A DNA stretch of 64,000 bases from Dama dama (GCF_033118175.1 NC_083698.1:74927001-74991000); one strand, 5' to 3'; shown: positions 34,146 to 44,490, counted from the first letter of the stretch. Translations and numbers: made by a program. The notes: generated by a model from the letters alone, not told the origin.

Positions 34146-35266
34146 TACCACAGCTTTCTTTTTTTTTTTTTTACCAGTTTTATTTTTATTTACTTATTTA
34201 TTTATTTTACTTTATAATATTGTAGTGGTTTTTGCCATAGATTGATATAAATCAGCCATGGATTTACATGTGTTCCCCATCCTGAACACCCCTCCCACCT
34301 CTCTCCCCATCCCATCCCTCTGGGTTTTCCCAGTGCACCAGCCCTGAGCATTTGTCTTATGCATCAAACCTGGACTGGCGATCTGTTTCACACTTGATAA
34401 TATACATGTTTCAATGCTATTCTCTCAGATCATCCCACCCTCGCCTTCTCCCACAGAGTCCAAAAGTCTGTTCTATACATCTGTGACTCTTTTTCTGTCT
34501 TGCATATAGGGTTATTGTTACCATCTTTCTAAATTCCATATATATGTGTTAGTATACTGTATTGGTCTTTATCTTTCTGGCTTGCTTCACTCTGTATAAT
34601 GGGCTCCAGTTTCATCCACCTCATTAGAAATGATTCAAATGTATTCTTTTTAATGGCTGAGTAATATTCCATGGTGTATATGTACCACAGCTTTCTTATC
34701 CATTCGTCTGCTGATGGGCATCTAGGTTGCTTCCATGTCCTGGCTATTATAAACAGTGCCGCAATGAACATTGGGGTGCACGTGTCTCTTTCAGATCTGG
34801 TTTCCTCAGTGTGTATGCCCAGCAGCAGGACTGCTGGGTCATATGGCAGTTCTATTTCCAGTTTTTTAAGGAATCTCCACACTGTTTTCCATAGTGGCTC
34901 TACTAGGTTACACTCCCACCAACAGTGTAAGAGGGTTGCCTTTTCTCCACATCCTCTCCAGCATTTATTGCTTGTAGACTTTTGGATAGCAGCCATTCTG
35001 ACTGGAGTTAAATGGTACCTCATTGTGGTTTTGATTTGCATTTCTCTAATAATGAGTGATGTTGAGCATCTTTTCATGGGTTTGTTAGCCATCTGTATGT
35101 CTTCTTTGGAGAAATGTCTGTTTAGTTCTTTGGCCCATTTTTTGATTGGGTCGTTTATTTTTCTGGAATTGAGCTGCAGGAGTTCCTTGTATTTTTTTGA
35201 GATTAGTTCTTTGTCTGTTTCTTCATTTGCTATTATTTTCTCCCATTCTGATACCACAGCTTTCTT
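34146..35266 (-). mobile_element. Young L1 (inner), 15-bp TSD, nested in the outer L1
   Basis: The 15-mer taccacagctttctt lies at 34146-34160 and 35252-35266. The body 34161-35251 is antisense: poly-T, 3'UTR (aatattgtagtggtttttgcc), then ORF2 C-terminus. The insertion site lies within the outer element's ORF2. Both copies are from the same ruminant family, so the order is clear and the time gap may be short. The copy is 5' truncated and cannot move by itself. Confidence 0.95.
34529..35251 (-). pseudogene. L1 ORF2 C-terminal fragment (inner copy)
   Basis: This uninterrupted minus-strand frame of about 240 codons covers the L1 ORF2 C-terminal domain. The C-terminal cysteine motif C-x3-C-x7-H-x4-C is intact ([18 protein letters not shown]). 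It is followed by [26 protein letters not shown] and the usual terminal [17 protein letters not shown]. Endonuclease and reverse transcriptase domains are absent because of 5' truncation. The frame reads past the insertion junction into the outer element, which supplies an upstream ATG (to 35290). The junction therefore makes a 253-codon chimeric frame, which is not a gene. Confidence 0.9.
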
Positions 35267-35433
35267 ATCCATTTGTCTGCCGATGGACATCTAGGTTGCT
35301 TCCATGTCCTGGCTATTATAAACAGTGCTGCGGTGAACACTGGGGTACATGTGTCTCTTTCACTTTTGGCTTCCTTGGTGTGTATGCCCAGCAGTGGGAT
35401 TGCTGGGTCTTATAGCAGTTCTATTTCCAGTTT

Positions 35434-36083
35434 TTAAAGGAATCCCCACACTGTTCTCCATAGTGGCTGTACTAGTTTGCATTCCCACCAACAGTGTAAG
35501 AGGGTTCCCTTTTCTCCACACCCTCTCCAGCATTTATTATTTGTAGAATTTTGGATACCAGCCATTCTGATCAGCTTGAGATGGTATCTCATTGTGGTTT
35601 TGATTTGCATTTCTCTGATAATGACTGATGTTGAGCATCTTTTCATGTGTACGTTAGCCATCCGTACGTCTTCTTTGGAGAAATGTCTGTTTAGTTCTTT
35701 GGCCCATTTTTTGATTGAGTCGTTTATTTTTCTGGTATTGAGCTGCATGAGCTGCTTATATATTTTTGAGGTTAATTCTTTGTCAGTTGCTTCATTTGCT
35801 ATTATTTTCTCCCATTCTGAGGGCTGTCTTTTCACCTTGCTTACAGTTTCCTTCATTGTGCAAAAGCTTTTAAGCTTAGTTAGGTCCCATTTGTTTATTT
35901 TCGCTTTTATTTCCATTACTCTGGGAAGTGGGTCATAGAGGATCCTGCTGTGATTTATGTCGGAGAGTGTTTTGCCTATGTTCTCCTCTAGGAGTTTTAT
36001 AGTTTCTGGTCTTACATTTAGATCTTTAATCCATTTTGAGTTTATTTTTGTGTATGGTATTAGAAAGTGCTCTAGTTTTATTG
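35434..36083 (-). pseudogene. L1 ORF2 C-terminal fragment (outer copy)
   Basis: A minus-strand frame (open to 36123 because of flanking bases) encodes the region downstream of the L1 reverse transcriptase. It has [40 protein letters not shown] and [18 protein letters not shown]. The frame then breaks near 35434 (WRTVWGFL). The catalytic domains are missing. It is more diverged than the inner copy (for example [10 protein letters not shown] against [10 protein letters not shown]). Confidence 0.88.
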
Positions 36084-36600
36084 AAAGACCATTTTTTAAA
36101 CTAATGAAAAATATAGCAGACAATGGGTTATTATTTGTAACACATAAATAATTTTTTTTAAGTTACTTTGGAAGACTAATAGGCCAATGAAAAAGAACAC
36201 ACCATTAGAGTATAAACTGGCAATTCAGGTAAGGAGAAATATAAATGATAAAGATACTAAAAGATAATCCTACTTATAACTAATTACATAAAGATAATAT
36301 AATGAAACACAATTTTTACCTATCAATGTGAAATTTTTAAAATAATAGTTAATACAGTGTAAAGAAATGACCACCACACTTCATGCACTCCTGCATGAAG
36401 TCAAAATGTTTTTGGAGTGTATACACTTAGGGAGGTCTTCCAGGAATTTACTCTGTAGAAATATTAGCATAATACATAGACATGTGCATTAAAATGTTCA
36501 TTAATGCTTTGCTTGTAATAGTTAATCAGAAATTTCTAAAGATATATCAGTAGACAACTAGTTAATTTATAGACAATGGAATAAAATAAAAAAAATTGTA

Positions 36601-36914
36601 CAGCTTTTATTAATAAGGAGTGTCTTTGTTACTGGCATTAAAAGATACAGTATTTTATAAAAATCAAGGACATTATAAATTATTATTGCATTGTTTAAAA
36701 CATATGTATATCTATCATATATATGTAATGTATGTTTCTATTGTATTTGCAATTAGTATGTATTATTTAATATTGATAAATATTCTACAGATTATAGACC
36801 CTGAGTGATGAATCACTCACATCCTGTCTTACAGCCCAGCCTCCAGTACCAACTTCCTCATCCATGTAGAAGGGCAATGATGCAGGCATTTTCACAGGTA
36901 GTAGGAATATCTTT
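36601..36914. other. Unassigned AT-rich sequence
   Basis: No exon or repeat was recognised. Confidence 0.35.
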
Positions 36915-36917
36915 GAA

Positions 36918-37175
36918 GGACATTTGGTCTTATCCAAAGTGCCCATAAGACATTTGGTTCAGAAGACATTTGATCCATGCCAAAAGATCCTTCAAATTTA
37001 TTCCTATCAAAAATGACCATGGGTATATTTGATTCATGCCAAATGATTTTGAACAGGACCAGATACGGCAAATACCAAAGACCTTGTGGCATGGACTATA
37101 TGTTTTATTCATGTTTTGAACAGGACCAAATGATCCTGCAAATATCAAGAACACTTTAGCATAGACTAAATGTCC
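36918..37175. mobile_element. Candidate small inverted-terminal-repeat element (MITE-like)
   Basis: The left end ggacatttggtcttatccaaag (36918-36941) matches the reverse complement of the right end (37152-37175) at about 19 of 24 positions. Inside are two partly repeated units of about 66 bp, each starting ttttgaacaggacca (near 37049 and 37114), and further acatttg/ccaaatg motifs. This suggests a decayed non-autonomous DNA transposon. I do not recognise the family and see no clear target-site duplication. Confidence 0.45.
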
Positions 37176-37274
37176 CATGGGCCAAAAGTCTGCTAACCAT
37201 GAATATAACATAAAGCAAGAGACATCACTGCCTCCATAAACTTACAGAGTAGTGAAGAAAATGGATGCTTAAAA

Positions 37275-37321
37275 TGAAATCACAACTCACTGTGATTTCA
37301 GATGTGAAATCTGAAATCACA
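37275..37321. repeat. Perfect alternating hairpin
   Basis: The stem tgtgatttcagat (37291-37303) pairs perfectly with atctgaaatcaca (37309-37321) across a 5-base loop. The same middle arm also pairs with gaaatcaca at 37276-37284 across actcac. The two hairpins exclude each other. No gene context explains it. Confidence 0.85.
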
Positions 37322-37840
37322 ATCCCAGATGTGCTGGAATTATATCAGAAAATCACCCAAGCGAGCTTGAGATATGAGAGAACCCACCAAAGGTGGTACC
37401 TGAAAGATATAAAGAAATTATTCAAGCAAAGGATGATACATTATGGTTGGAACAGAGATTTTTTAAGGATAAAAGCAAAAGATATACCTGGAGGATGCTC
37501 AGGAGACCAATAGAGAGACTGACAAGTCATGCAAAGAAGTTTAAATATTATCCTTAGTGCAACAGAAAATTCAAGAAAGGTTTACACATGTTTACACAAG
37601 AAAGTGATATGTGTTTGTTTCTGAAAGATCCACAATTTTGGCCATAGGGGAAGAATGGAGTGAAGACTTCCTTTTCTGGCAGTGTTGCAGGCTAGAAACT
37701 TTGGGGGAAAATAACTAGAAACTAGAACTTACATTAAAAATAATATTGTGCATATGTATTTGTGTGTGGGGGTGTGTGTTTTAATTACTGAGTTTTCAGA
37801 AATATGGGAAATGGAAAACAAAACTCACAATATTTCGGAT
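37322..37840. other. Unassigned sequence
   Basis: No exon or repeat was recognised. The + frame 37265-37513 (82 codons) overlaps the hairpin and shows no domain. Confidence 0.35.
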
Positions 37841-39228
37841 CAGTGATTTGAAAAGAGGTTCCCACGTCCTTTGGGCCTCTGGGATTCCCCAAGAACCTTT
37901 CAGAGGACCTTCAAGGTCAAAATTATTTGCATCGTAAGCTGTTACTTGCTTGTTTCACTGTGTTCACACTTGCTCTGATAGTGAGCGAACAATGATAGTA
38001 AAAGAATATTAACACAGTGCCACAAACCAGTGTCTCTCTACCTCCATATGCTTGCAATGACAGAAATCCCAGTGTCACATAAGGTCCTTGAGGAAGCAAT
38101 GGAATGGTTAGTTTTATTAATTTCAACACTGAAGAATCAATTTTTAATAGTCTTCTATCTAGAACGATGGAAGAACACAGAAAGCTCTTCTGCTGCCCAC
38201 AGACATCCACAGACATAGGAAGATCGTCTCAAGGGAAAACACTGCATGATTGTTTCAACCGTGAGCTGAACTAGCCACTTTTTCCACAAAGCAACATTTT
38301 TACTTGGAAGAAGAACTAGAGAACTATAATTATCCAGACCTGGATATTTGTCAGACATTTTCTCAACAATGAACAAGGTGAGCCTGTTGGTTTAAGAAAT
38401 CAACTTGAAAATCCTTTTTTGCCATTGATTGAAGTTTTCAAACAAAAGTTTAAATTAAAAAATAAACACCTGTACCCATTACATTGAGCTTGAAAGCCTC
38501 CTGATAATTAAAGTTTTTTCTGATGTGGTCAGTGTATTCCTAAGAATTGTGTGTTATTATAGTGTACAATGAAATGTGCAAACATTGGAATGATTTGCAC
38601 AAGCCACTGAACCAATATTGTCCAAATGATCTATATATAATCTATAAAATCACACATGGGTAAGAAACCCACCTAAATTGTGAGAGAGACCAAATGGATT
38701 TAAATGTAACAGAGAACAAATGTTTTATTGATGAAAGTACAGAATTACCACTAATAGTTTTAAGAGACTATCGCTTGTCTAGATTTGGTGATGTATCATA
38801 GAATAGCTACAATCATCTGAAAAAAAAAAAAACAATTAAATACTCCTCCCTTTCCCAATTGCATAGTCTTTATGAGGCTATATTTTTTCAAATACTTAAA
38901 ACGAAAAAACTTATCACATACTGAACGTAGCAGCAGCTATGAGACTCCAGCTATCTTTTTTATTTTGCTAGACATTAAAGAGATTTGCAAAAATGTAAAA
39001 CAATGCCACTTTTTTCTTACAAATATTTTGTTTTATTTTGGAAAATATAGCTAGTACTCCATAAAATGTTATTTATATTAACATAGAGTGCACTTATTAA
39101 TGTAACTTTGAATAAGTTTATAAGTAAATGTAAAAATTTCAAGTTTTCCTTGCTAATGTTGTAAATATCAATAGCTATCACCCGCATTACAAATCTCTTT
39201 GGGATTGTCATTTTTTAAAACTAAGGTT
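37841..39228 (+). mobile_element. Decayed autonomous hAT-Charlie transposon
   Basis: The left end is cagtgatttgaaaagaggttcc followed by a ctctgggattccccaagaacc block. The right end shows ctctttgggattgtcatttttt and is cut by an L1 3'UTR at about 39229. The interior follows a hAT transposase gene in order (see the pseudogene entry). About 1.4 kb remain, less than the usual 2.5-3 kb, so the 5' coding part is missing. A related 3' end lies at 58152-58566 in the opposite orientation. I recognise the transposase block but the exact family name is not certain. Confidence 0.75.
37990..39060 (+). pseudogene. hAT transposase pseudogene
   Basis: In short frames separated by stops and frameshifts, the + strand encodes the middle and C-terminal part of a Charlie-type hAT transposase. 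The frame 38030-38218 carries the block with LHMLAM, PVSHKVLEEAM and LLISTLKN. Later DNA reads like the NQYFPND-type region (tgaaccaatattgtccaaatg), the tggatttaaatgtaacagag block and the hAT C-terminal dimerisation region (ctcctccctttcccaattgc, then gacattaaagagatttgc). Stops are frequent, so it is long dead. The N-terminal BED zinc finger and the first catalytic region are absent. Related transposases have been domesticated in mammals, but nothing here suggests that. Confidence 0.7.
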
Positions 39229-39301
39229 GTCCTATAGAGAACAGAGTGGTGCTTGCCAAGGGGGAGGGGGTTGGGGGAGGGTTGGAGTGGATGTTGGGGT
39301 T

Positions 39302-39639
39302 GAAAGTGAAAGTGAAAGTCACACAGTCAATTCCAACTCTTTGTGACCCCATGGACTATACAGTCCATGGAATTCTCTGGGCCAGAATACTGGACTAGGT
39401 AGTCTTTCCCTTCTCCAGGAGATCTCCCAAACCCAGGGATCAAACCCAGGGGTCGAACCCAGGGATCGAACCCAGGTCTCCCACATTGCAGGTGGATTCT
39501 TCACTGAGTCACAGGGGAAGCCCAGGAATACTGGAGTAGGTAGCCTATCCCTTCTCTAGTGGATCTTCCCGACCCAGGAATTGAACCAGGGTCTCCTGTA
39601 TTGCAGGTGGATTTTTTACCAACTGAGTTAACAGGGAAA
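39302..39639 (-). mobile_element. Dimeric Bov-tA SINE, antisense, with 13-bp tandem amplification
   Basis: The first unit, 39302-39523, runs from aagtgaaagtgaaagtcac to the head at ctgagtcacaggggaagccc. The second, 39524-39639, repeats only the head half (aggaatactggagtaggtag to gagttaacaggga). Within the first unit the 13-mer acccagggatcga is repeated about 3.5 times at 39431-39476. This is the region of the polymerase III B box. Both units share one TSD, so they probably moved as one. Confidence 0.85.
39431..39476. repeat. 13-bp tandem repeat inside a SINE
   Basis: Three near-identical 13-mers (39431-39443, 39444-39456, 39457-39469) plus a 7-base partial unit. Each contains the reversed B-box core. 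Confidence 0.88.
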
Positions 39640-39864
39640 TTGGGGTTAGCAGATGTAAACTTTTATATATAGAATGGATAAACAAGATCCTACTGTATAG
39701 CACAGAGAACTATACTCAATATCCTATGATAAATTATAGTGGAAAAATATTTTAAAAAGAGAATTATATATGAGTAACTGAATCACTTTGCTGTGTCGAA
39801 GTTAACACAACATTGTAAATCAGCTATACTTCAATTTTAAAAATATCAATTGATTGAAAAAAAA

Positions 39865-40139
39865 CCAGAATCACAGACATGGAGAACAAACTTACGGTTA
39901 CCAAAGGGGAAGGTGGAAAGGAATAAATTAGGAGTATGTGATTAACAGATTAAAAAATGGGTATAAAATACATAAACCTCAAGGACCTACTATATAGCAC
40001 AGGAAGCTATATTCAATATCTTGTAATGACCTATAATGGAAAAGAATCTGAAAAAGAATATATGTAGCTGAATTATTTTGCTGTACCCATGAAACTAGCA
40101 CAAAATTATAAATCAACTGTACCTCAATAAAAAATTTAA
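39865..40139 (+). mobile_element. L1 3'UTR, sense
   Basis: A second L1 3' end follows the first: gaatcacagacatggagaac, ttacggttaccaaaggggaag, ctactatatagcacaggaagc, ttgctgtacccatgaaac and ataaatcaactgtacctcaat. It is followed by a CHR SINE at its A-rich tail. Confidence 0.87.
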
Positions 40140-40149
40140 AAAATTTAAG

Positions 40150-40285
40150 AACTTCCTTGGTCAGTGGTTAAGATTCTGTGCTCCCAATTCAGGGAGCTCA
40201 GGTTCAGTCTTTGGTTGAAGAACTAGGACCCCATATGTTGCATAGCGTGGCCATAAAAATAAAAACAAAGAGAAAAAGTTTTCTT
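40150..40285 (+). mobile_element. CHR-type tRNA-Glu SINE
   Basis: It shows aacttccttggtcagtggttaag, caggttcagtctttggttgaag and ggaccccatatgttgcatagcgtgg with an A-rich end. Confidence 0.87.
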
Positions 40286-41635
40286 GAAACCAAAAAGCTT
40301 GAGAACTGCTGTAGTGTATAATATGATATCTCTGAATTAAATTATTACATTTCAGTGTCTCTCTGAAAGCAAGACCTTGGATAAAGATTTGTGTGTAGGA
40401 AGCTTAATTGGTAATGAGATCTCAGGAATGCAAAGAAAATGGACACAATGGGGGAAAAAAGACCAAAGTGCTATCAAACTGAACACGCCTATGAGGTCCC
40501 ATGGGACCCTCTGTTGAGCTAGATGAAATACTTCTCAGAACTTCCTGTCCAGATCATGAAAGGTAGAAGGCATCGGTCTGCTAGCTTCATTTCCCAATGG
40601 GTCAAACTTGCCTCTGCAGATTTTGCCCTCCTGAATTTACTTGTTGTCTGAGGACTGTCAGAGCATGGGTGCTAATCTAGCTCCCCTGAACATCCCAGGG
40701 CAGGAAGCAAGATGTCCACTGAAGATATTCCAAGGCATGGCATTGTCAGAGGATCCCTGGGTGAAGCTGGTTGGAGCCTGCACAGGCCTGACTGGTCCAG
40801 AGGTGGCCAGAGTTAGAAGATAGGGCAAGAAAATTAAATAATGCACAAAGTGCCCAGTATAATCCATCCCCTTGTACTACTCAGATCTCCTCATGCCTTC
40901 ATTTATCTATGGAGTCCCCTTCACGATGATGGTTTAATTTAATTGCTCAAAAACTGATGACAGAGAGGCCACTACATAAGCTATGGGCTGTGGTTTCTGC
41001 TGCTATTTCTGGTCACAAGGCCATAGTTGCTATTCACTATCTCCCTCATCCATCCTCTAGTCTACATTTCCCTTACCTTTAGCCTGAACTCGGACTGGCT
41101 AGGTACAGTGACCCAGACCTTCATCACTGATAAATCTGTGCTGTTGGTTACCTTGTCCTCATCAGGCTCTGGTTTCCATAAATGTTCATGCAATTAGATC
41201 ACCAGGCAAAGGAGCAGCAAGACATGTCCCAGTGAATATCCCTGATCCACTGTAGCAGCAACCCTAGCTCGACAAGCCAAACACGTCAACCACCCTCAGC
41301 CCAGTGTGACACAGTGATAGTCATAATTTCAAGTTCAGAAGAGCCCTGTACTTTGTGTCCTGGTGGGAGTGTCCACCCAACCCCAACTGGAGGGTCTAGG
41401 ATAGCTAATCTAGCAATATAATATTCTGCAAGTGGATAGAGCCAATCCTATGTCCACCTCTGGGTTCCTGGATTCCTGTGTTCTAACTGACAGGGTTATT
41501 TAGATCAGCCACTGGCTTACAGCATACACTGCAACATGGAGGAATGTGTCCCATCTGGAGGCTCTTGTTTTCGAGCAAACCTGTGAGCTGAGCCTTTAAC
41601 AGGCTACTCCAATAGTCTGTTATTTTTGCTGAATC
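40286..41635. other. Unassigned sequence
   Basis: No exon or repeat was recognised in 1.35 kb. Frames at 40641-40823 and 40658-40867 have no domain. Confidence 0.35.
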
Positions 41636-42940
41636 TGAGTTCAGTTGAGTTGAGTTCAGTTCAGTCACTCAATCGTGTCCGACTCTGTGACTACAGCACA
41701 CCAGGCTTCCCTGTCCATCACCAGCTCCCAGAGCTTGCTCAAACTCATGTCCATTTAGTCAGTGATGCCATCCAGCCATCTCATCCTCTGTTGCCCCTTT
41801 TTCCTCTTACCTTCAGTCTTTCCCAGCATCAGGGTCTTTTCCAATGAGTCAGTTGTTCACATCAGGTGGCCAAAGTATTGGAGTTTCAGCTTCAGCATCA
41901 GTCCTTCCAATGAACACCCAGGACTGATCTCCTTTAGGATGGACTGGTTGGATCTCCTTGCAGTCCAAGGGACTCTCAAGAGTCTTCTCCAACACCACAG
42001 TTCAAAAGCATCAGTTCTTCGGCACTCAGCTTTCCTTATAGTCCAACTTTCACATCCATACACGGCTACTGGAAAAACCATAGCCTTGACCAGACAGACC
42101 TTTTTTGGCAAAGTAATGTCTCTGCTTTTTAATATGCTGTCTAGGTTGGTCATAACTTTCTTCCCAAGGAGTAACCATCTTTTAATTTCATGGCTGCAAT
42201 CACCATCTGCAGTGATTTTGAAGCCCCAAAAAATAAAGTCTGACACTGTTTCCACTATTTCTCCATCTATTTCCCATGAAGTGATGGGACCAAATGCCAT
42301 GATCTTAGTTTTCTGAATGTTGGGTTTAAGTCAACTTTTTCACTCTCCTCTTTCACTTTCATCAAGAGGCTCTTTAGTTCTTCTTCACTTTCTGCCATAA
42401 GGGTGGTGTCATCTGCATATCGGAGGTTATTGGTATTTCTCCTGGCAATCTTGATTCCAGCTTGGGCTTCCTCCAGCCCAGCGTTTCTCATGATGTACTC
42501 TGCATATAAATTAAATAAGCAGGGTGACAATATACAGCCTTGACAAACTCCTTTTCCTATTTGGAACCAGTCTGTTGTTCCATGTCCAGTTCTAACTGTT
42601 GCCTCCTGACCTGCATACAGGTTTCTCAAGAGGCAGGTCAGGTGATCTGATATTCCCATCTCTTGAAGAATTTTCCACAGTTTATTGTGATCCACACAGT
42701 CAAAGGCTTTGGCATAGTCAATAAAGCAGAAATAGGTGTTTTTCTGAAACTCTCTTGCTTTTTCCGATGGTCCATCGGTTGCTGGCAATTTGATCTCTGG
42801 TTCCTCTGCCTTTTCTAAATCCTGCTTGGGCATCTGGAAGTTCATGGTTCACGTACTGCTGAAGCCTGGCTTGGAGAATTTTGAGCATTACTTTACTAGT
42901 GTGTGAGATGAGTGCAATTGTGCAGTAGTTTGAGCATTTT
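41636..42940 (-). mobile_element. BovB LINE, longest copy in the window
   Basis: The 3' end with GTTCA repeats is at the left and the element reads on the minus strand for 1.3 kb. It covers the reverse transcriptase from before motif A to the 3' end. The apurinic endonuclease domain is missing through 5' truncation (a full BovB is about 3.2 kb). No clear TSD was found. Confidence 0.95.
41857..42845 (-). pseudogene. BovB reverse transcriptase fragment, frameshifted
   Basis: The frame 42267-42845 (192 codons) holds motif A FIDYAKAFD (first D at residue 43), motif B GVCQGCILSP (residues 99-108) and the catalytic YADD at residues 143-146. All three catalytic aspartates are present. The frame is lost near 42321-42327 where one base is missing. 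The downstream part continues in another frame (41857-42300) with the DGDCSHEIKR, YGCESW and [20 protein letters not shown] blocks, then meets a stop. There is no endonuclease domain. It is not functional. Confidence 0.92.
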
Positions 42941-44230
42941 AGTCTCCTATATTTGTTGTATTTGCCCTATACATTGTGACTTTTAGGTATAGATTCTGCA
43001 TTTTCATGGTAGTGGTAATTATCTTTACAAATATACATATGGGCTTATACTTATCCAGTCAACCAAGTGAAAAACTAACGCATATTTTCATTCCCTCCTT
43101 AGTAAGATGAATAAATTTATTACACCTTTATTTCCTTATTCATTCACTTCACAGTGTTGCCGTAATTTGAGATTTTAGAAACAAAAATATTATTGTTTCT
43201 GGTATTGTCACAGATCACATGATATTCACTTATCAAAAATTAATTGATCTCTATCAATAATTTGTAGGTTAATTTAAAATAAATGCTTTAAATTATTGAA
43301 ATAAATAACTTAAATATATGTTTAACAATTTTAATTCTCATATCACCTTATTCATATATGATTTGTACATTTTGGATTTTTAATATTAATTTGTTTGTCA
43401 ATAATATTGAGAGTCTAATCAGGTAGCAATGCTTCTGTTTGTTGCTGTGTTTTTATATGCATTTTGCACTTCCTAAACCTAATCTTTTGTTATCTTGTCT
43501 TCACATATAAGGTTTAGATTGACTATACATTATGGGGTACAAACTTTCACCAGTACACTATTATCAATGTTTCCATATGTTCTGACATTCAGAGTTATAA
43601 AGCAGTCTAAGACCAGTGTAATTATTATTCCTACATGAAAAAAGTCAATTGCTTTACTTTCTTCTTTGTAATTGAGGTATTTTTACCAAGATTTGTTCAA
43701 ATCCAAGTCCCTTTTTATCAGCTTTGCCTTATAAGAAAAACACTTTAAATCTACATATGTAGCTCTTTATTTAGTTCAGAAAGTTTTCTTCTGTTATGCA
43801 CATTTTTAGTCACTACATTTTCCCATTTTTCTAGTTTCTTAAGGAATTACCACCATTTGTATGTTAAATATAACAGACAGAAAAACTAAGTCCATCATCC
43901 TTTCCCTTTTTTTCTACAGCCCAAGAGAACTCCAGTTTATCCTCAAAAATTGTCTCTTTTTTTGTACTGTCCATTTTTTTCTGTATTGCTTCCAATCTTA
44001 ATTTTCATTTTATTGTCATTTTTAGTTTTTCTGCTTCTCTGCCAGCACATTTTCCTTCTATGAATTAAATTTCATCCTTTTCCAAATAAACCTGTTTTCT
44101 GTTAATTATTTTTCCTGTTTCCTACATTAAATTTTTTTTAGGAATCTACCATTCCTGTGAATCTTGGGGATAATCCCTTTTCCTTTTAGGCTAATGTTTT
44201 TACTCAGAACTCACTTTGGCTACAAAACCT
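42941..44230. other. Unassigned AT-rich sequence
   Basis: No exon or repeat family was recognised with confidence. Very old L1 sequence may be present but I cannot support it. Confidence 0.35.
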
Positions 44231-44490
44231 ATGCTGCTGCTGCTAAGTCACTTCAGTCGTGGCCGACTCTGTGCGACCCCACAGATGGCAGCCCACCAGG
44301 CTCCCCCGTCCCTGGGATTCTCCTGCCAAGAACTCTGGAGTGGGTTGCCGTTTCCTTCTCCAATGTGTGAAAATGAAAAGTGAAAGTGAAGTCGCTCAGT
44401 TGCGACCCCAAGGACTACAGCCTACCAGGATCCTCCATCCATGGGATTTTCCAGGCAAGAGTACTGGAGTGGGGTGCCATTGCCTTCTCC
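44231..44490 (-). mobile_element. Bov-A2 dimeric SINE, antisense
   Basis: Two related monomers follow each other. The first is gctgctgctaagtcacttcag to gggttgccgtttccttctcc. The second follows a tgaaaagtgaaagtgaagtcg linker and ends tggggtgccattgccttctcc. The second monomer has lost the bases between cgctcag and ttgcgacccc. Bov-A2 derives from BovB-linked sequence and lacks a tRNA head. Confidence 0.92.

Larger units (their letters stand above)
33622..36100 (-). mobile_element. Young L1 (outer), 17-bp TSD, itself interrupted
   Basis: The 17-mer aaagaccattttttaaa lies perfectly at 33622-33638 and 36084-36100. The element body is antisense. Its 3'UTR is at 33639-34160 (ttggaggctaattactttac, aatattgtagtggggtttgcc) and ORF2 at 35252-36083. 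The gap holds a second young L1. It is 5' truncated within ORF2, upstream of a block that begins [11 protein letters not shown]. The family is L1-BT-like by its 3' end. Confidence 0.93.
33505..36600 (+). mobile_element. Ancient L1 ORF2 relic, host of nested L1 insertions
   Basis: The pieces 33505-33638 and 36101-36600 join into one sense L1 ORF2 C-terminal stretch. The left shows cagatgcaaaaacc-like, ttgactatgtgaaactttaaa. The right shows ggttattatttgtaacac, ggccaatgaaaaagaacacacc and a ggaatttactctgtagaaat block. The gap is a later young L1 insertion on the minus strand. The ancient copy has many stops. Confidence 0.7.
39229..39850 (+). mobile_element. Old L1 3'UTR, sense, interrupted by a dimeric SINE
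   Basis: The pieces 39229-39301 (tatagagaacagagtggtgc) and 39640-39850 (atactcaatatcctatgat, gagtaactgaatcactttgc, acaacattgtaaatcagc) join across the SINE. The 8-mer ttggggtt flanks the SINE on both sides (39294-39301 and 39640-39647). Confidence 0.8.

Noticed and set aside
34671..35294. 207-codon plus-strand frame
   Set aside because: It is the antisense shadow of the inner L1 ORF2. The 35477-35938 frame is the same kind of shadow for the outer copy.
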